Numbered from the stretch's first letter, positions 45,508 through 57,224 are shown. The stretch: DNA of 64,000 nt from Saccharina japonica (GCA_008828725.1 MEHQ01000774.1:440863-504862), one strand, 5' to 3'. Program-made: numbers and translations. Notes: generated by a model from the sequence alone, not told the origin.

Positions 45508-46052
45508 TGTTGCGGTGAGATACCAAGGATCTGAAGGGTTTCCAGTAGAGATCATGGCGTGGGGCCAAAAGGGAATAATGTGAATTATTCCCCCGACCCC
45601 GAAGGCGTATGCCTTCCTATAGGGTTCGACCAGGGCTGTGTGCTGTCGCACAACGTCCTTCGCCTTCCCTCTAGCTCCACCTAGATAGCTCCTTACCCTC
45701 GGTGTTCCCCTGCGAAGAAGAGTACCGGCAGAGACAGCTAAGAGATGGCTCAGCCGTACGCACAGCAGGATGGTTGGAACAACGGGATTGCAGGTGTCAG
45801 TCTTGTACATGAACTCGAATGAAGCTTGAGCTTGCGCTATGAAGTTACGAAGGGCCACACAGGCTGAAGGGGCCTGGGCCGTAACTGGAAACGATAATAC
45901 ACGTGTTGTAGAGTATGCGGGACTCCTATTTGGGCCTGAGGCCAGAAGAGGACAATAATAGCCTCGATCATGAATGACGTACATGTGGCCTGGCGAGGCT
46001 GGTTATTATACGCTAGCACGTACGGCACGCGCACCGCTCGTTCGTTGCGACA
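45508..46052 (-). repeat. LTR (5' LTR of the minus-strand element)
   Basis: 545 bp, equal in length to the other copy. On the minus strand the sequence right after it reads AATGCCCCGGCGTTGTATGG. This lacks the usual TGG opening of a tRNA primer-binding site, although TGCCCCGG could pair with a tRNA acceptor stem. Confidence 0.93.
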
Positions 46053-46056
46053 GGTC

Positions 46057-46774
46057 GTCGAGGTGCGGCATTTCCATTAATAAGGGCACTGCTACCGCGG
46101 GGGGTCACCAAAGTCAGTCACAACAGAACAAGACCAAACTGCGGGACTCTGAGGGGGGGAACATTTCGCGGAGGCTTGCTGTTACCGTTGTGTGCGGCTT
46201 GGCCTTCCTGGCGGGAAGCGGCGTGTCGTGGAGTCGGAGCTCTGGCAGCAGTCGGAGCACGGCTGGAACAACTGGTGGGTTTGTCGAAGTTGAAGCTCGC
46301 ACCGGCATTCCTTTTGCCGAAATTAAGCCTGGCGAGCCATTATCCGGTTTTATTGAGGATGCTGATGATGATGCTGTCTCGTCGCTCGAGTTCACGGCAC
46401 TCAATTTCTACCACGTCCGGGATGGGAAGCCTGGCCAGGACTACCCTTGGCTGAAGGACGTCAAGCTCATCGAGCCGCACCGCGATACGACCCTAGCAGT
46501 CGTGGGAGCGCGAGAGGGGTTCAGCTATCGCTGGGAAGTGCGCGCGGATGGCAGCAGCGGCTCAGCAGGACGAGACGGAGACGTGCAGGCTACGGCAACA
46601 GGGGCGGTGACAATTGTGGTCCTCACCCAGCTAGACGAGCATGTGGTGGTGCTGGAAGAGGTCGATGGGGATGACAAGGTGACGAACCGGCTGGAGGAGA
46701 CGGTGATGGTCAAGTACGTGCGCAGGGAAATCAGGACTTTGACGGACGACGAGAGGGAGGAGCTGCTGGATGCG
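46057..46774 (+). CDS. Tyrosinase-like gene, exon 1, part after the insertion
   Basis: The frame continues from 40979 through the hydrophobic anchor and into KYVRREIRTLTDDEREELLD. The coding sense ends at GCG|GTGAGC, a consensus splice donor at 46775. Reading on past it gives a short, non-conserved tail to a stop near 46885, which I treat as intron. The apparent start upstream at 45974 lies inside the LTR and is not real. Confidence 0.7.
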
Positions 46775-46964
46775 GTGAGCGAGCGTAGTAAAAATGTAAC
46801 AAGCCAAACTGCCTTCTGTATTTGTCGCCGGAAACAAGTTACTGAAACATTGATATATACAGCAGCAGTTTCATACTATGTGTGATACCAGGGAATTGCA
46901 AATTTGACCGCTTGTGGAGCAGTGTGTGTTCTTTCTACCCAACCATATCAGTACACCCAGATGC

Positions 46965-47310
46965 AGTGTGTGTTGTCTTCACCCGTTCTTTCTACTCAAC
47001 CACATCAGTACACCCAGTGCCTGTCCTGATTCCTAATCCTAGAGAGATACAAATTATGTGGTTACAGACCAACACAGACTGTGAAACAGAGAAAACGCAA
47101 AACAAAATAAACGCAAATTAATGGGTAAAGCAAGTTGGATGCTCACGAACCCGTGTTACCGGGTACGAGAAAACAACGACACGAGCCAAAACAAAAAAAT
47201 AAGAAAAAAAGAACTTAAAAAACGAATGCTGAAAAGGAACCTAATACAAATGACGGAGGGAGACAGAAGCGCCCCTAGAAGAAAAGCACACGTACGTGCC
47301 CAAGAGGAAC
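46965..47310 (+). repeat. Dispersed repeat family H, copy 1
   Basis: Direct match to 57225-57560: CAGTACACCCAGTGCCTGTC, CGCAAATTAATGGGTAAAGC, GGGAGACAGAAGCGCCCCTA. Frames inside are Lys/Arg-rich by composition and not supported. Confidence 0.85.
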
Positions 47311-47586
47311 AGATAACTGCTGCACGGGCGAGGCAACACGAAAAAGAGGAAGACACCGGCATAGAGCGGAAACAAATGAAGAAAAAGCCAAGCAGCAGTA
47401 TGGAGTGCAAATTATATCATGCCGTGCGGATACAGTTTCGAAATACTACAGCAAGCAGAATTCTGCTGCTAAATATTAAAAATATTAAAAAACAGCTGTG
47501 ATCGACGATTTCGTCGAAACTCATCTTTGCTTCGTACCAGGCAAAATATAAATAGCTGAGTGTAATACTTCAATCGCGCGTACTTA

Positions 47587-47883
47587 GGGCCCGAATTAAC
47601 GAGTATAAAATAAAATTTATTTGAAAAAAAAATATTCAAATCCGCTTTTCCTTGGTCAACACACGCACCAGCACCAAGAAAAAAAAAAAATCAAATCCGC
47701 TTTTCATTGGTCAACACACGCACCAGCACCAAGAAAAAAAAAAAATCAAATCCGCTTTTCATTGGTCAACACACGCACCAGCACCAAGATCGGAGTGCTG
47801 GTGCGTGTGTTGACCAATGAAAAGCGGATTTGAATATATTTTTTTCCAAATTGATTTTTTTTATTCTTCGTTAAATTGAGCCC
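47587..47883. mobile_element. PIF/Harbinger-like MITE, 297 bp
   Basis: GGGCCCGAATTAACGA...TTCGTTAAATTGAGCCC TIRs with TTA duplications (47584-47586 and 47884-47886). The left half contains three tandem copies of a ~53-bp unit (TCCGCTTTTC, TTGGTCAACACACGCACCAG). It inserted into a family C-type repeat (CTGAGTGTAATACTTC...CGCGCGTACTTA). Confidence 0.85.
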
Positions 47884-48079
47884 TTACTGGTTTCGTTTTT
47901 TTCGTTTTTGTTTTTCGCACCTGCCGTTTTGTTCGAGTACGTACGATGGTGAACGTACGTATTATTCAGTTTTGTAGATTTTCTGATTTTAGTGCTCCAC
48001 AACTTGAAGACCGTGCTGATATATTAAAAAAATAAAAACAACAGCTGTGAGCTCGAGGATTTCGTATACAGCACAGTAC

Positions 48080-48246
48080 AAGACACCTAATAAGAAACAC
48101 GAAATATGGTCCAGGCTGGATTTCTTATTTGACAGAGGGTGCTTTCTACACTAATTTCAATATAACGAATCCCGAATTTCTTATTTTACTCCAAATCTCA
48201 GCCTGGCTTTCTTGTTAGCCTGTTGCTTATTAGGTGTCCTGTACTG
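48080..48246. mobile_element. MITE family L, copy 2
   Basis: Ends TACAAGACACCTAATAAGAA and TTATTAGGTGTCCTGTA; interior matches 11655-11862 and 49455-49590. Confidence 0.75.
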
Positions 48247-48284
48247 CTGTATGTCCTCATCTGCAGGATGTACATTATATAGAA

Positions 48285-49158
48285 GGGAATTAGCCAAAAA
48301 TAGGTATACGTACGCACTTTGAGCCATTTATAGGTACACTGCGTAATGTACACCGGAAACGGCTTCCGGTCCCGCCTGATATTGGGCCTGCGCTCGATTA
48401 TACCTACAAATGGCTCACAGTGCGCAGGTACACCAATTATCTGATACTCAATGTGCGTATCACCTATTTTTGGTCCTAACTGTACCTATAAATGGCTCAA
48501 ACGATCACTTTTTGGCGACTGAATTATAGACAGACAGCCACACATTCACCTACGTTTGCTACGTATAGACTGTTGTTCTGGACCGCGCCAACGGCTGTGT
48601 AACTTAGACCCCTCGTAACCGTATGGTATTACTCTGTACACGTATAATGTATACCAAAGTTTCTCCTACTATATACTGCACTACAGTATGTATATTGTAC
48701 TTTCAGCATGGAAACACTCGTCATTGTTGTTTCTCTGCATCGTATATATGTGTGTGCGTAGGAGGGGTGTCGTACTGGATACGTATTGGTATTCATTGAT
48801 CGCGATATGATTTCTCGCTTGTAGTAGGTAATGCGTGATAACTCCGCAGAGTCAGTGGTTGTACTGGTACGGTCGGCTGGTTGACAGTTCCAGCATCTGA
48901 TGTGACTCTCTCTCTATATTTCAGTTGCCAAACAATGATCATTCGGGCCATTTATAGGTACAGTTGAAGCCAAAAATAGGTGATACGCTCATTGAGTAGC
49001 CGTTAATAGGTGACCCTGCGCACTTTGAGCCATTTGTAGGTACAATGGAGCGCAGGCCCAATATCAGGCGGGCCCGGAAGCCGTTTCCGGTGTATAGTAC
49101 GCAGTGTACCTATAAATGGATCAAAGTACGTAGGTATACCTATTTTTGGCTTATGCCC
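48285..49158. mobile_element. MULE-like element K, 874 bp
   Basis: Ends GGGAATTAGCCAAAAATAGG and CCTATTTTTGGCTTATGCCC, flanked by an exact 9-bp duplication TATATAGAA (48276-48284 and 49159-49167). This is typical of Mutator-like elements. Inverted arms of ~225 bp contain repeated GAGCCATTTATAGGTAC and TATTGGGCCTGCGCTC words. No transposase. Confidence 0.87.
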
Positions 49159-49348
49159 TATATAGAATGCCGTAAACGGCACCCCAGCTACGAGTACTTA
49201 CTTGAAGTTTGAATTACTGCTATCATACATATTAATAGTGAAGTCATACGGCGTGGCAAGTTGTGTACCGTATACGATTGCGTTGTACTATAATAATATT
49301 GCTGCAGCTGTAGCACTTGCTTCTGCTGCTGCTGATGTCGTACATTTG

Positions 49349-49420
49349 CTTCATGAGAGCGGTCGGAGGCCAGGCTGCTGCTTTGCTTCATGAGAGCGGT
49401 CGGAGGTCAGGCTGCTGCAT
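49349..49420 (+). repeat. 38-bp tandem duplication
   Basis: GCTTCATGAGAGCGGTCGGA followed by GG(C/T)CAGGCTGCTGC, twice in a row. Confidence 0.85.
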
Positions 49421-49454
49421 GCTGCATTTCCGATACCCATGTACCAGTACTGCA

Positions 49455-49590
49455 GTACAGGAACTCTGGTCCAGGCTGGTTTTCTCTTTTGAAGTAAGGT
49501 GCTTTCTACACTAATTTCAAGGTAACAACTCTCGAAATTATTATTTTCCTCTTAATATCAGGCTGGCTTTCTAATTACGTTAATACTCGT
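49455..49590. repeat. MITE family L, partial copy 3
   Basis: CTCTGGTCCAGGCTGGTTTT, GTGCTTTCTACACTAATTTC and CAGGCTGGCTTTCTAATTA match copies 1 and 2; the terminal repeats are degraded. Confidence 0.65.
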
Positions 49591-50020
49591 AGGCGTCCCA
49601 AGGTCCTGCAAATACAAATTATACGTATATAGCACAATTGACTGCGGCACAGCTGCCGCTCGTTTTTTACGTCGTAGTGTTTTCGCTTGTTTGCCCTACA
49701 TGCTCTGGGTGCCACATGCCACATCGGCCGTTTAAACGAAGAAAACTTTGAAATCACCGCTGGCGCCAGGCGTATAATATTTACTGATACGTACAACAAT
49801 TGTATTCAAAGCAAATCGATTTCAGATCAACTGTTTTGTATGAATCGATTTGAAGTTTCGTCTGACTGGTCGAAAAATGAATCACCAAGAAAGCATTTTT
49901 GTAATCTGAGGCGAAAGAAAGTCGATCGGATGGAATGGCAAAGAAAGGCAGTCCCAAAACACGAGTACTGCTGTGCAAATCGAATCGAATCGATTCGAAT
50001 CTAGTTTTTTGTGTGATAGG

Positions 50021-50340
50021 TCGCCCCGATGGTCTAACTGGTAGCCACGAAGCCTGTAGGGCCGGATGTCGAGGGTTCGATTCTCCCCATGAAGGTTTTT
50101 ATTCTCTAACCGACTGTCGAGAGCGCATATTATAGCGCGGGTAAGCAAAATTCGACGAAAGTTGACGAGGGAAGAAAGTGCTGAATGTTTCTCGCGATAA
50201 AAACCAAGGCAAGAACCGTAGTGGGGGAGGAGGAAGACGAGCACACTTTGTGACCCCGGATCTGAGTTACAACTAGGGAGGGAGAAAGACGGAAGTGCGG
50301 AGATACTGAATGGGATGGAAAATAAACAAATAAAATAAAA
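50021..50340 (+). mobile_element. tRNA-derived SINE-like element, copy C
   Basis: Head: GCCCCGATGGTCTAACTGGT (A-box-like) and GAGGGTTCGATTCTCCCC (B-box in a T-arm-like stem), about 75 bp. The body contains CAAGAACCGTAGTGGGGGAG and TTTGTGACCCCGGATCTGAG, and the tail is GGATGGAAAATAAACAAATA. It is colinear with copy A on the opposite strand. The head is too degenerate for me to call a functional tRNA. Confidence 0.75.
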
Positions 50341-51044
50341 TAGGGAAAGGAGACTAAATTTTTTTAATGCCGAACAACTAACGCTACGTACGTACGAGTA
50401 CAAGAGTTTTGTTTTTTCAAACTCGAGTTTCACCATACATACTATACATAGCAGTCTCCCCCACTAAACCTGACTTATATCTTCGGTTAGGTCAGGAACC
50501 CCGATGAAACTCTGAGTATCCAACGTTTACCTCCAACTCTCTCGGTACTGGACTCAGTATGCAATGATCGCATTGATTGGTCATCGTTCCTTCCTGGGTG
50601 TTTTTTAGGTGAGAGAGTTTCACAAGTTTTGTAACATGATGAGGATGAAGGTGAGGACAGAACCACGCTGTGCCATTTTACAGCGTGGAGTACGTACCGC
50701 CTCTAAATTTCTAACGTATTTAGGTATACATAAAAAAAACAGCGACGTATCTATGTCGTATGTACGTAGCTGTGAGAGCGAGGATTTCGTCGAAACTCAT
50801 CTTTGCTACCATATTATTTTCCCTCTTTCGCTAAATTAATTAATTGTACCCCCCCCCATACCACGAACAACCTACCTTTATATATTGTTGCCCGCTAACC
50901 CTTATCTCTATCGTAGCACATCACAGCATTCCCTCGGTTCATACCAATATACTATACACAACACTATATGACAATATTGCCCTTCTTGCTGTGTAAGCGT
51001 ATACGAGTAGCTGAGTATGATACCTCGATCGCGCGTGAAGGGTA

Positions 51045-51430
51045 TATATATTAAAAAATTAAAAAAAACAACAGCTAGCTGTGAGCTCGAGGATTTCGTC
51101 GAAGCTCATCTTTGCTAGCTGAGTGTAACACTTCGATCGCGCGTACTTACGGATTTTATATGTCCTCATGTAGGATGTACATCCCGTATGACGGGGACCT
51201 AATCTGAGGCTGTAGAATTCAGGAAGTGTGTGTCTATTTGTGGGGGAAGAAATAATTAAAAATAAATTAAAATTGAAATTAAACAGTCTGAAATAAACGT
51301 ACCAGGTATACTATAGTGTTCCGACGAGTTTACGTGATAGAGTGGTTCTACTATTTGTAGCCATGTATGGTATATAAGAAGAGGTGTGTGAGGACAGGTT
51401 ATGGAGTAAAACTTAAAAGCACCTGGATGA
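51045..51430 (-). repeat. Dispersed repeat family C, copy 2
   Basis: Inverted match to 37430-37800. Another fragment (GCGAGGATTTCGTCGAAACT) lies just upstream at 50778. Confidence 0.85.
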
Positions 51431-51738
51431 ATTTTTAATTAATTAGTGATTTGGGTTTTTGTAGTGTGCATTGTTTATTTGTACCTATAAGGTATCTTTA
51501 GTGATAATTAGTAAGAACAACAACAACAACGTTTTATCCGTTATAACTGTTAAAGGGGGGGGGGGGGGAGGGAGACACATACATACAAGGGTATGAACCA
51601 ATCAACCATGTTAACAGGAGGTATGTTAAAATCTAGTATGAATTTTCAGGGGGTTTTTGGAGGGAATTTGTTTTTATTTATCTTGTACCTATAAGTATCT
51701 TGTATGGGATGAAGTAGTGTAAGGGTTGAAAATAGTTT

Positions 51739-52366
51739 GGGCAGCGGCCAAAACAAGGTATCCTCGTCCTTTGCGGCCAAAATACAGGTACATACTTAAA
51801 ACCAAGTACAAAAACGCACTCCACGTGCGCTGCCATTGGTCCAAAACTCGTTGTACCGGTTTTTGCCTCTTCAAAACCCAGGTATACCTATTTTGTCTAC
51901 TCTGCTTGACTTTCACCTTTTTTTTGTCGTTTTTAAGCAATCAAGGCCCTTCATAGTTCCACCCTATGCCCCCTATACAAATGCCGACGTCGCGGAGACC
52001 CCCTTCTCCCTTCGCACCTTGCACTACACGCCACTCGAGCGACACACACACATATCTGCCAGCACACCTCCGCCGGAATAATACGAGATAGAAGGCTCCC
52101 CTTCGGGATTGTGGTTGACTTTGAATACCAGGGGTGTCGCAAGCTGAGAAGGGAGAATACAGCAGCAGCAGGCGTTCGTTCCTCGTACTATTAATAGCGG
52201 CTACTCGTATACGTAGGCACCGGGCGAGCTCGAAGAACATGAAAAAAAACTCTACTTTGCGTTGCAAGGGACGGCAGGTTCGTGGGGTGCGTTTTTAAGT
52301 TGATTTTAGTATGTACCTGTTTTTGGCCCCGAACGGACCAGGTGTACCTGTTTTTGGCCGCTGCCC
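51739..52366. mobile_element. MULE-like element F, copy 1, 628 bp
   Basis: TIRs GGGCAGCGGCCAAAACAAGG and CCTGTTTTTGGCCGCTGCCC. Each arm reiterates a GGCCAAAA(A)CAGGTAC word. It is flanked by 9-bp near-duplications AAATAGTTT/AAAAAGTTT. The interior holds GTTCGTTCCTCGTACTATTA and CGCCACTCGAGCGACACACA segments shared with copy 2. Non-autonomous. Confidence 0.8.
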
Positions 52367-54018
52367 AAAAAGTTTTTTATCCCTTATAACTGTTAAAGGG
52401 AGGGGAGGGGGAGACACATAAGAGACAGGGGTGTGAACCAATCAACCATGTTGACAGGACGTATATACTATGTTAAAATCTAGTATGAATTTTCAGGGGG
52501 TTTTTGGGGGTGAAATGTTTGTAACAAGTGAATAGTGGTTAAATCAGACGATTTTATTATAATAGCAGTATTATATTTTGCAGTATGGTTTTAGGTTAGG
52601 GTGTGTGACAGGGGGGGGGGGGAGAGGTGGTTAGTACGTAGGGTAGATGGTGGGGGATACATTGTATTTATTATTATAATAGTAGCATGTTGAGTATGTA
52701 TCGTATTTCATCATGGGGGTGAAAAAGTCAGGGCGGAGATGATGATGTACGTAATATATATATCACACCCTGGACAATTCCTATTTCAATAGTCTATTGT
52801 GCCTATAATTGTTTGGGTGTAGTCTAATATTATTATCTTTGCCATTCGATAATGTGCAGCATGATCTTCAAGGTTGATCACCCATAAAATCCCCAAAAGC
52901 AGAAAACCACGGAAACCAAGGAAACCTATGCGTACAGTCTAACACCCTTCTATGTCCGCTTCCCGCCAAGATTTATCCATAATACTCTATTAATTGGAAT
53001 TTCTCAACCACATGATTTTGACTGAAGAAGTATTATTCATTTGAATTGTCCGGGTAAATAATTTTGGATGCTCCCTACCAAATGGGATTGTCCAGACAAC
53101 TGATTTTGGGTGCTGTCAATTTAATTGGAATTGCCTGCACACTTATTCGGACCAGTCCTATTATTACAATAGTCTGCTGTGGCTACAACTGATTTCGGAT
53201 GCTGTCTATTAATTGGATTTGCCCAACCAAATGATTTCGATTGAAGGATACTAATTGAAATTGTCCGGGCAATTGATTTTGGGTGCTGCATACTAATTGA
53301 AAGTGTGCCTACAATTGATTCCGGGTTCTGGCTATTAATTGGAATTGCCGAGATACTTGATTTCAAATGCTATTTATTAAATGCAATTATTCTATTAATT
53401 GGGATTGCTCAGTCAAATCATTTCGAGGGAGATTTATCAGTCGGATTTGTATAGCCAATTTGTTTCGAGTACTGTCCATCAATTGAAACTGTCCCACCAA
53501 ATGATTCCAAGTACGGTCTATTAATTGGAATTGTCGAGGTCAGAAAAACAAAATCGAACACTGACAATTGGAAGGTCGGCACAAAGCCTATTGACCCAAC
53601 CAACAATTTAATTTGGAAAGTCAGCACAGAAACCTATTGACTAAACCACTACTATTGATAGGCAAGACCTGAAAATAATTGTTGAAACAATTTCAATGGG
53701 AAGGTCAGGGCAGAAACCTATTGATCCGACCATTCCTATGAATTGAAAGGAACTTGATATATTGAAATTCATTTCGAATATGGAGTTTGGGCAATTTGAA
53801 GTGGCAAGAATGTGGGAGGGAAAAGGTTGTAATGAAGTGGAAATGCCTGATTGTCTGGACAATTTATTTCAAAGCCTGCCAAATAAATGAAATTGTCAGG
53901 ACAATAATTTAGAAATATGCCTATCAAATGGAATTGCCCGCGCTACCAGGTATGAATTTAGAAGGATGTCAATTAAATGGAATTGCCAGCACAATTTATA
54001 TGGGAGGATGTCAATTAA

Positions 54019-55864
54019 GGGGCCCGTTCGGTCATGATGAAACAAGAGTACTTGAGTGATGAAAAAATTACATTTTTCGTTTTTTTTACAGCAGCAATAC
54101 TATTTCTGGTATAATAACACCATATCAGTACTCCCTACGGAAAACGGTATAGCTCCGGTTCTAATGCCCAGATCTTCGCCCGTCAAACGTATAACTTGTT
54201 CGTTATAGTCTCGAAGAGGTATTGGAACCATTGTATCTGCAAGGGAGGGCAAGGATTGCTGTGTTTGCACCACGAAACCAAAGTGCTCCGCAGCAAGATT
54301 TTGATCGTTTCGGAGCTCCTGTTTGGTATCTACACTCTGCTGTGGCCACGTAGGAAGCTACGGGCGGTCGAACTAGAGGCCCAGATACGTCCCCCTTCTA
54401 GTGCTCGGCGTCCTCGTCGAAAATCTGAGTTAAAAACAGTATCAGCAGCCGGAGAAACTGACATTTTTCAAATTCGTCTTGGGTACCAGGGGTATGGCGA
54501 GTCGTTTTCGAGTAAGAGGCGCTTTTCGTGACGAACAAGGCGTCTGATCGATATGCTACCCGAGACACAAATTTGGGCCATGATCGAGGCTCTCTAAAAC
54601 GTATCGATGGGCGAAGATCTGAGCATTAGAACCGGAGCTATGCCGTTTTCCGTAGGGAGTACTGATATGGTGTTATTATACCAGAAATAGTATTGCTGCT
54701 GCAAAAAAAATGAAGAATATTTATTTTTGGGCAGTGGCCAAAACAAGGTACACCTGGTCCGTTCGGGGCCAAAAACAGGTACATACTAAAATCAAGTTTA
54801 AAACACACTCCACGAACCTGCCGTTCCTTGCAACGCAAATTAGTTGTTTTTGCACCCGAATGGCGAGCGCCAGCACCCTCTTCAACTGTCTTGTGGTTTG
54901 AGTACTGATATAACTGTAAATGTGTACCAGGTATAGGCCGAGTACATACTTGGGTAGGGTGTATATTTGACATTGTCAATTAGCATAATGAGACAGGTAC
55001 CGCCGTATAGTACGTAGTAGTACATGGAAGATACCTCAAACATACTTGCAGGCCGTTTATCAGGAACCGCTTCGCGGCGGCCACACAAAGCTCCGGCGTC
55101 GAACGATAGACTAAGACCACCTTGCTTTGAGGACTGCCGTCGGTGGCCATGGTGCTACTGCTGTAGCTCTTATCCGTATGTAAAACTAGCTATAAACTCG
55201 ATTGGGCTGATCGGTGTTACTTGCCAAGTTAATTGCCCGGTGGCTACGACCCCCCTTTTTTTTCTGTCGCTTTCAAGAGCTTTTTCGTGTTCTTCGTGCT
55301 CGCCCGGTGGCTACGTATACGAGTAGCTGCTATTAATAGTACGAGGAACGAACGCCTGCTGCTGTATTCTCCCTTCTTAGCTTGCGACACCCGACCCGTG
55401 GTATTCCGAGTCAACCGCAATTCCGAAGGGGAGCCTTCTATCTCGTATTATTTCGGCGGAGGTGTGCAGGCAGATATATATGTGTGTCGCTCGAGTGGCG
55501 TGTGTTGCGAGGTGCGAAGGGAGGAGGGGGTCTCGGTGTACGTCGGCATTTGTATAGGGGGCATAGGGTGGAACTATGAAGGGCCTCTGATTGGCTTAAA
55601 AACGACAAAAAAAGGTGAAAGTCAAGCAGAGTAGACAAAATCAGGTGTACCTGGGTTTCAAAGAGGCAAAAACAGGTACAACGAGTTTTGGACCAATGGC
55701 AGGGCACGTGGATGGGTTTTTTACTTGATTTAAATATGTACCTGTTTTTGGCCGCAAACGGACCAGGTATACCGTCTTTTTTGGCCGCTGCCCTAATTTC
55801 AACGATGGAATGTTCGACGCGTGCTATAGGTCCCAGTGACATTTGTACGTCTGAAGTGGGCCCC
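54019..55864. mobile_element. PIF-like element E1, host of the nested MULE F2
   Basis: Left end GGGGCCCGTTCGGTCATGAT, right end GTGGGCCCC, flanked by TTAA (54015-54018, 55865-55868). Inverted arms AACGGTATAGCTCCGGTTCT and AGAACCGGAGCTATGCCGTT enclose a central segment. The right arm is split by element F2. A 111-codon frame at 54196-54531 has no recognised domain. Confidence 0.75.
54731..55795. mobile_element. MULE-like element F, copy 2, inside E1
   Basis: TIRs GGGCAGTGGCCAAAACAAGG and TTTTTTGGCCGCTGCCC match copy 1. The interior is in inverted order relative to copy 1 and carries extra sequence (about 54850-55300). The E1 arm resumes right after it with CAACGATGGAATGTTCG. Confidence 0.78.
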
Positions 55865-55947
55865 TTAACAGACATATCCCGTCAGGACATTTATTGTGGA
55901 GGGATGCATTGATTGATGGATGGCACAATTCCAATGTTGGTCAATTA

Positions 55948-56773
55948 GGCCTTCGGTCATGATGAAACACGAGTCTTCCATCGTTGAAAAATACATATTT
56001 TTTTTCGTTTTTTTCAGCAGCAATTACTATTTCTGGTATATTAACACCATATATCGTACTCCTTACGGAAAACGGCATAGCTCCAGTTTAAATGCTCAGT
56101 ATTTCGCCCATGAGAGTAGTTGCAAAGAGCCTAGACCATGGTCAACATTTTTGTGTCATCGGGAGGCATATCGATCAGACGCCTTGGTCGTCACGAAAAG
56201 TGCTCTCTAAAGATTGAAACCTTTGTCATGGTCAACATTTGTGTATCGGGAGGCATATCGATCAGACGCCTTGGTCGTCACGAAAAGTGCTCTTACGACA
56301 ATCGATCAGAGCTTGCGAAGCCACGCACTTTATCGTACGAAAAGTGCATCTTTGTAGGCACTTTTCGCGACGACCAAGGCGTCTGATCGATATGCCTCCC
56401 GAGACACAAATGCGAAAAGTGCATATTTAGAGGCACGTTTCGTGACGACCAAGGCGTCTGATCGATATGCCTCCCGAGACACAAATGTTGACCATGGTAA
56501 GGATTAGTGCCTCTTTAGAGACACTTTTCGTGACGACCAAGGCGTCTGATCGATATGCCTCCCGAGACACAAATGTTGACCATGGTCTAGGCTCTTTGCA
56601 AATACTCGATGGGCGAAAACCTGAGCATTAGAACTGGAGCTATGCCGTTTTCCGTAAGGAGTACTGATATGGTGTTATTATACCAGAAATAGTATTGCTG
56701 CTGTAAAAAAAACGAAAAAAATGTATTTTTCAACGATGGAAGACTCGTGTTTCATCATGACCGAAGGGGCCCC
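55948..56773. mobile_element. PIF-like element E2, 826 bp
   Basis: Ends GGCCTTCGGTCATGATGAAA and TCATGACCGAAGGGGCCCC with TTA duplications (55945-55947, 56774-56776). Arms match E1. The centre (56140-56590) carries at least five copies, in both orientations, of a ~50-bp unit around GCATATCGATCAGACGCCTT followed by GGTCGTCACGAAAAGTGC. Confidence 0.82.
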
Positions 56774-57224
56774 TTAAATAGAATTGACAGCACAGCCAGT
56801 TTATTTAAGAGAGTATAAATTTAATGGAATTGCCAGCACCACTAACACCCAAAATATTCTGTAATTGTCCATTATTAGCGTTACTATAGAATGGGATATT
56901 ATATTTCAACAGACTTCGTATGGGTTCACCAATGGGATTTCGTTGGCAACTGTTAATAGCGATTACTTCAACCATTAATAATGTAGATGGATGTATATTA
57001 GCATAAATTGGGTGGGCGATAGGGCCTGGTGGGTGTCTGTTAATAGAAAGTGTCTGTACCATAGAGCTCGATGGGTTCCAATTAATTGGAATTGGCGACC
57101 ACAATTCCCATTCAATTGTATCAGGAAACTATTAATAGATACTTAGACTATGGTCAATTGTCCAGGGTGTGATATATACTAAACGAAAGTTGAACATTTA
57201 TGTTGGCACACCGCTTGCAAAAAC

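Larger units (their letters stand above)
40980..46052 (-). mobile_element. Young Ty3/gypsy LTR retrotransposon, 5,073 bp
   Basis: Two 545-bp direct repeats differ at only three positions and have TG...CA ends. They enclose an integrase-chromodomain pol on the minus strand and are flanked by GGTC duplications. The purine tract GGGGAGGA immediately before the 3' LTR (minus strand, 41532-41525) and the position of pol agree on minus-strand orientation. Capsid, protease, RT and RNase H are not visible in the internal 3,983 bp. It is a deletion derivative that must have been mobilised in trans or lost these genes after insertion. LTR similarity of about 99.4 percent implies recent insertion. Confidence 0.9.
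52763..57171. mobile_element. Element G, 4.4 kb, with internal degenerate repeats
   Basis: Ends ATCACACCCTGGACAATT and AATTGTCCAGGGTGTGAT, inside TATATA flanks that make the duplication ambiguous. Both subterminal zones (52970-54010 and 56775-57130) consist of ~45-50-bp degenerate units of CTATTAATTGGAATTGCC and ACAATTGATTTTGGGTGCTG. The centre is filled by later insertions E1 (with F2 inside) and E2. No transposase recognised. Confidence 0.72.

Noticed and set aside
45974..46056. Start of the tyrosinase-like ORF inside the LTR
   Set aside because: The first 28 codons are LTR sequence; the host frame enters from 40979 through the GGTC duplication.
50021..50095. Functional tRNA gene
   Set aside because: A- and B-box-like segments are present, but the acceptor stem does not pair convincingly and the segment continues into a body shared with 10871-11194, so a SINE head is the better reading.
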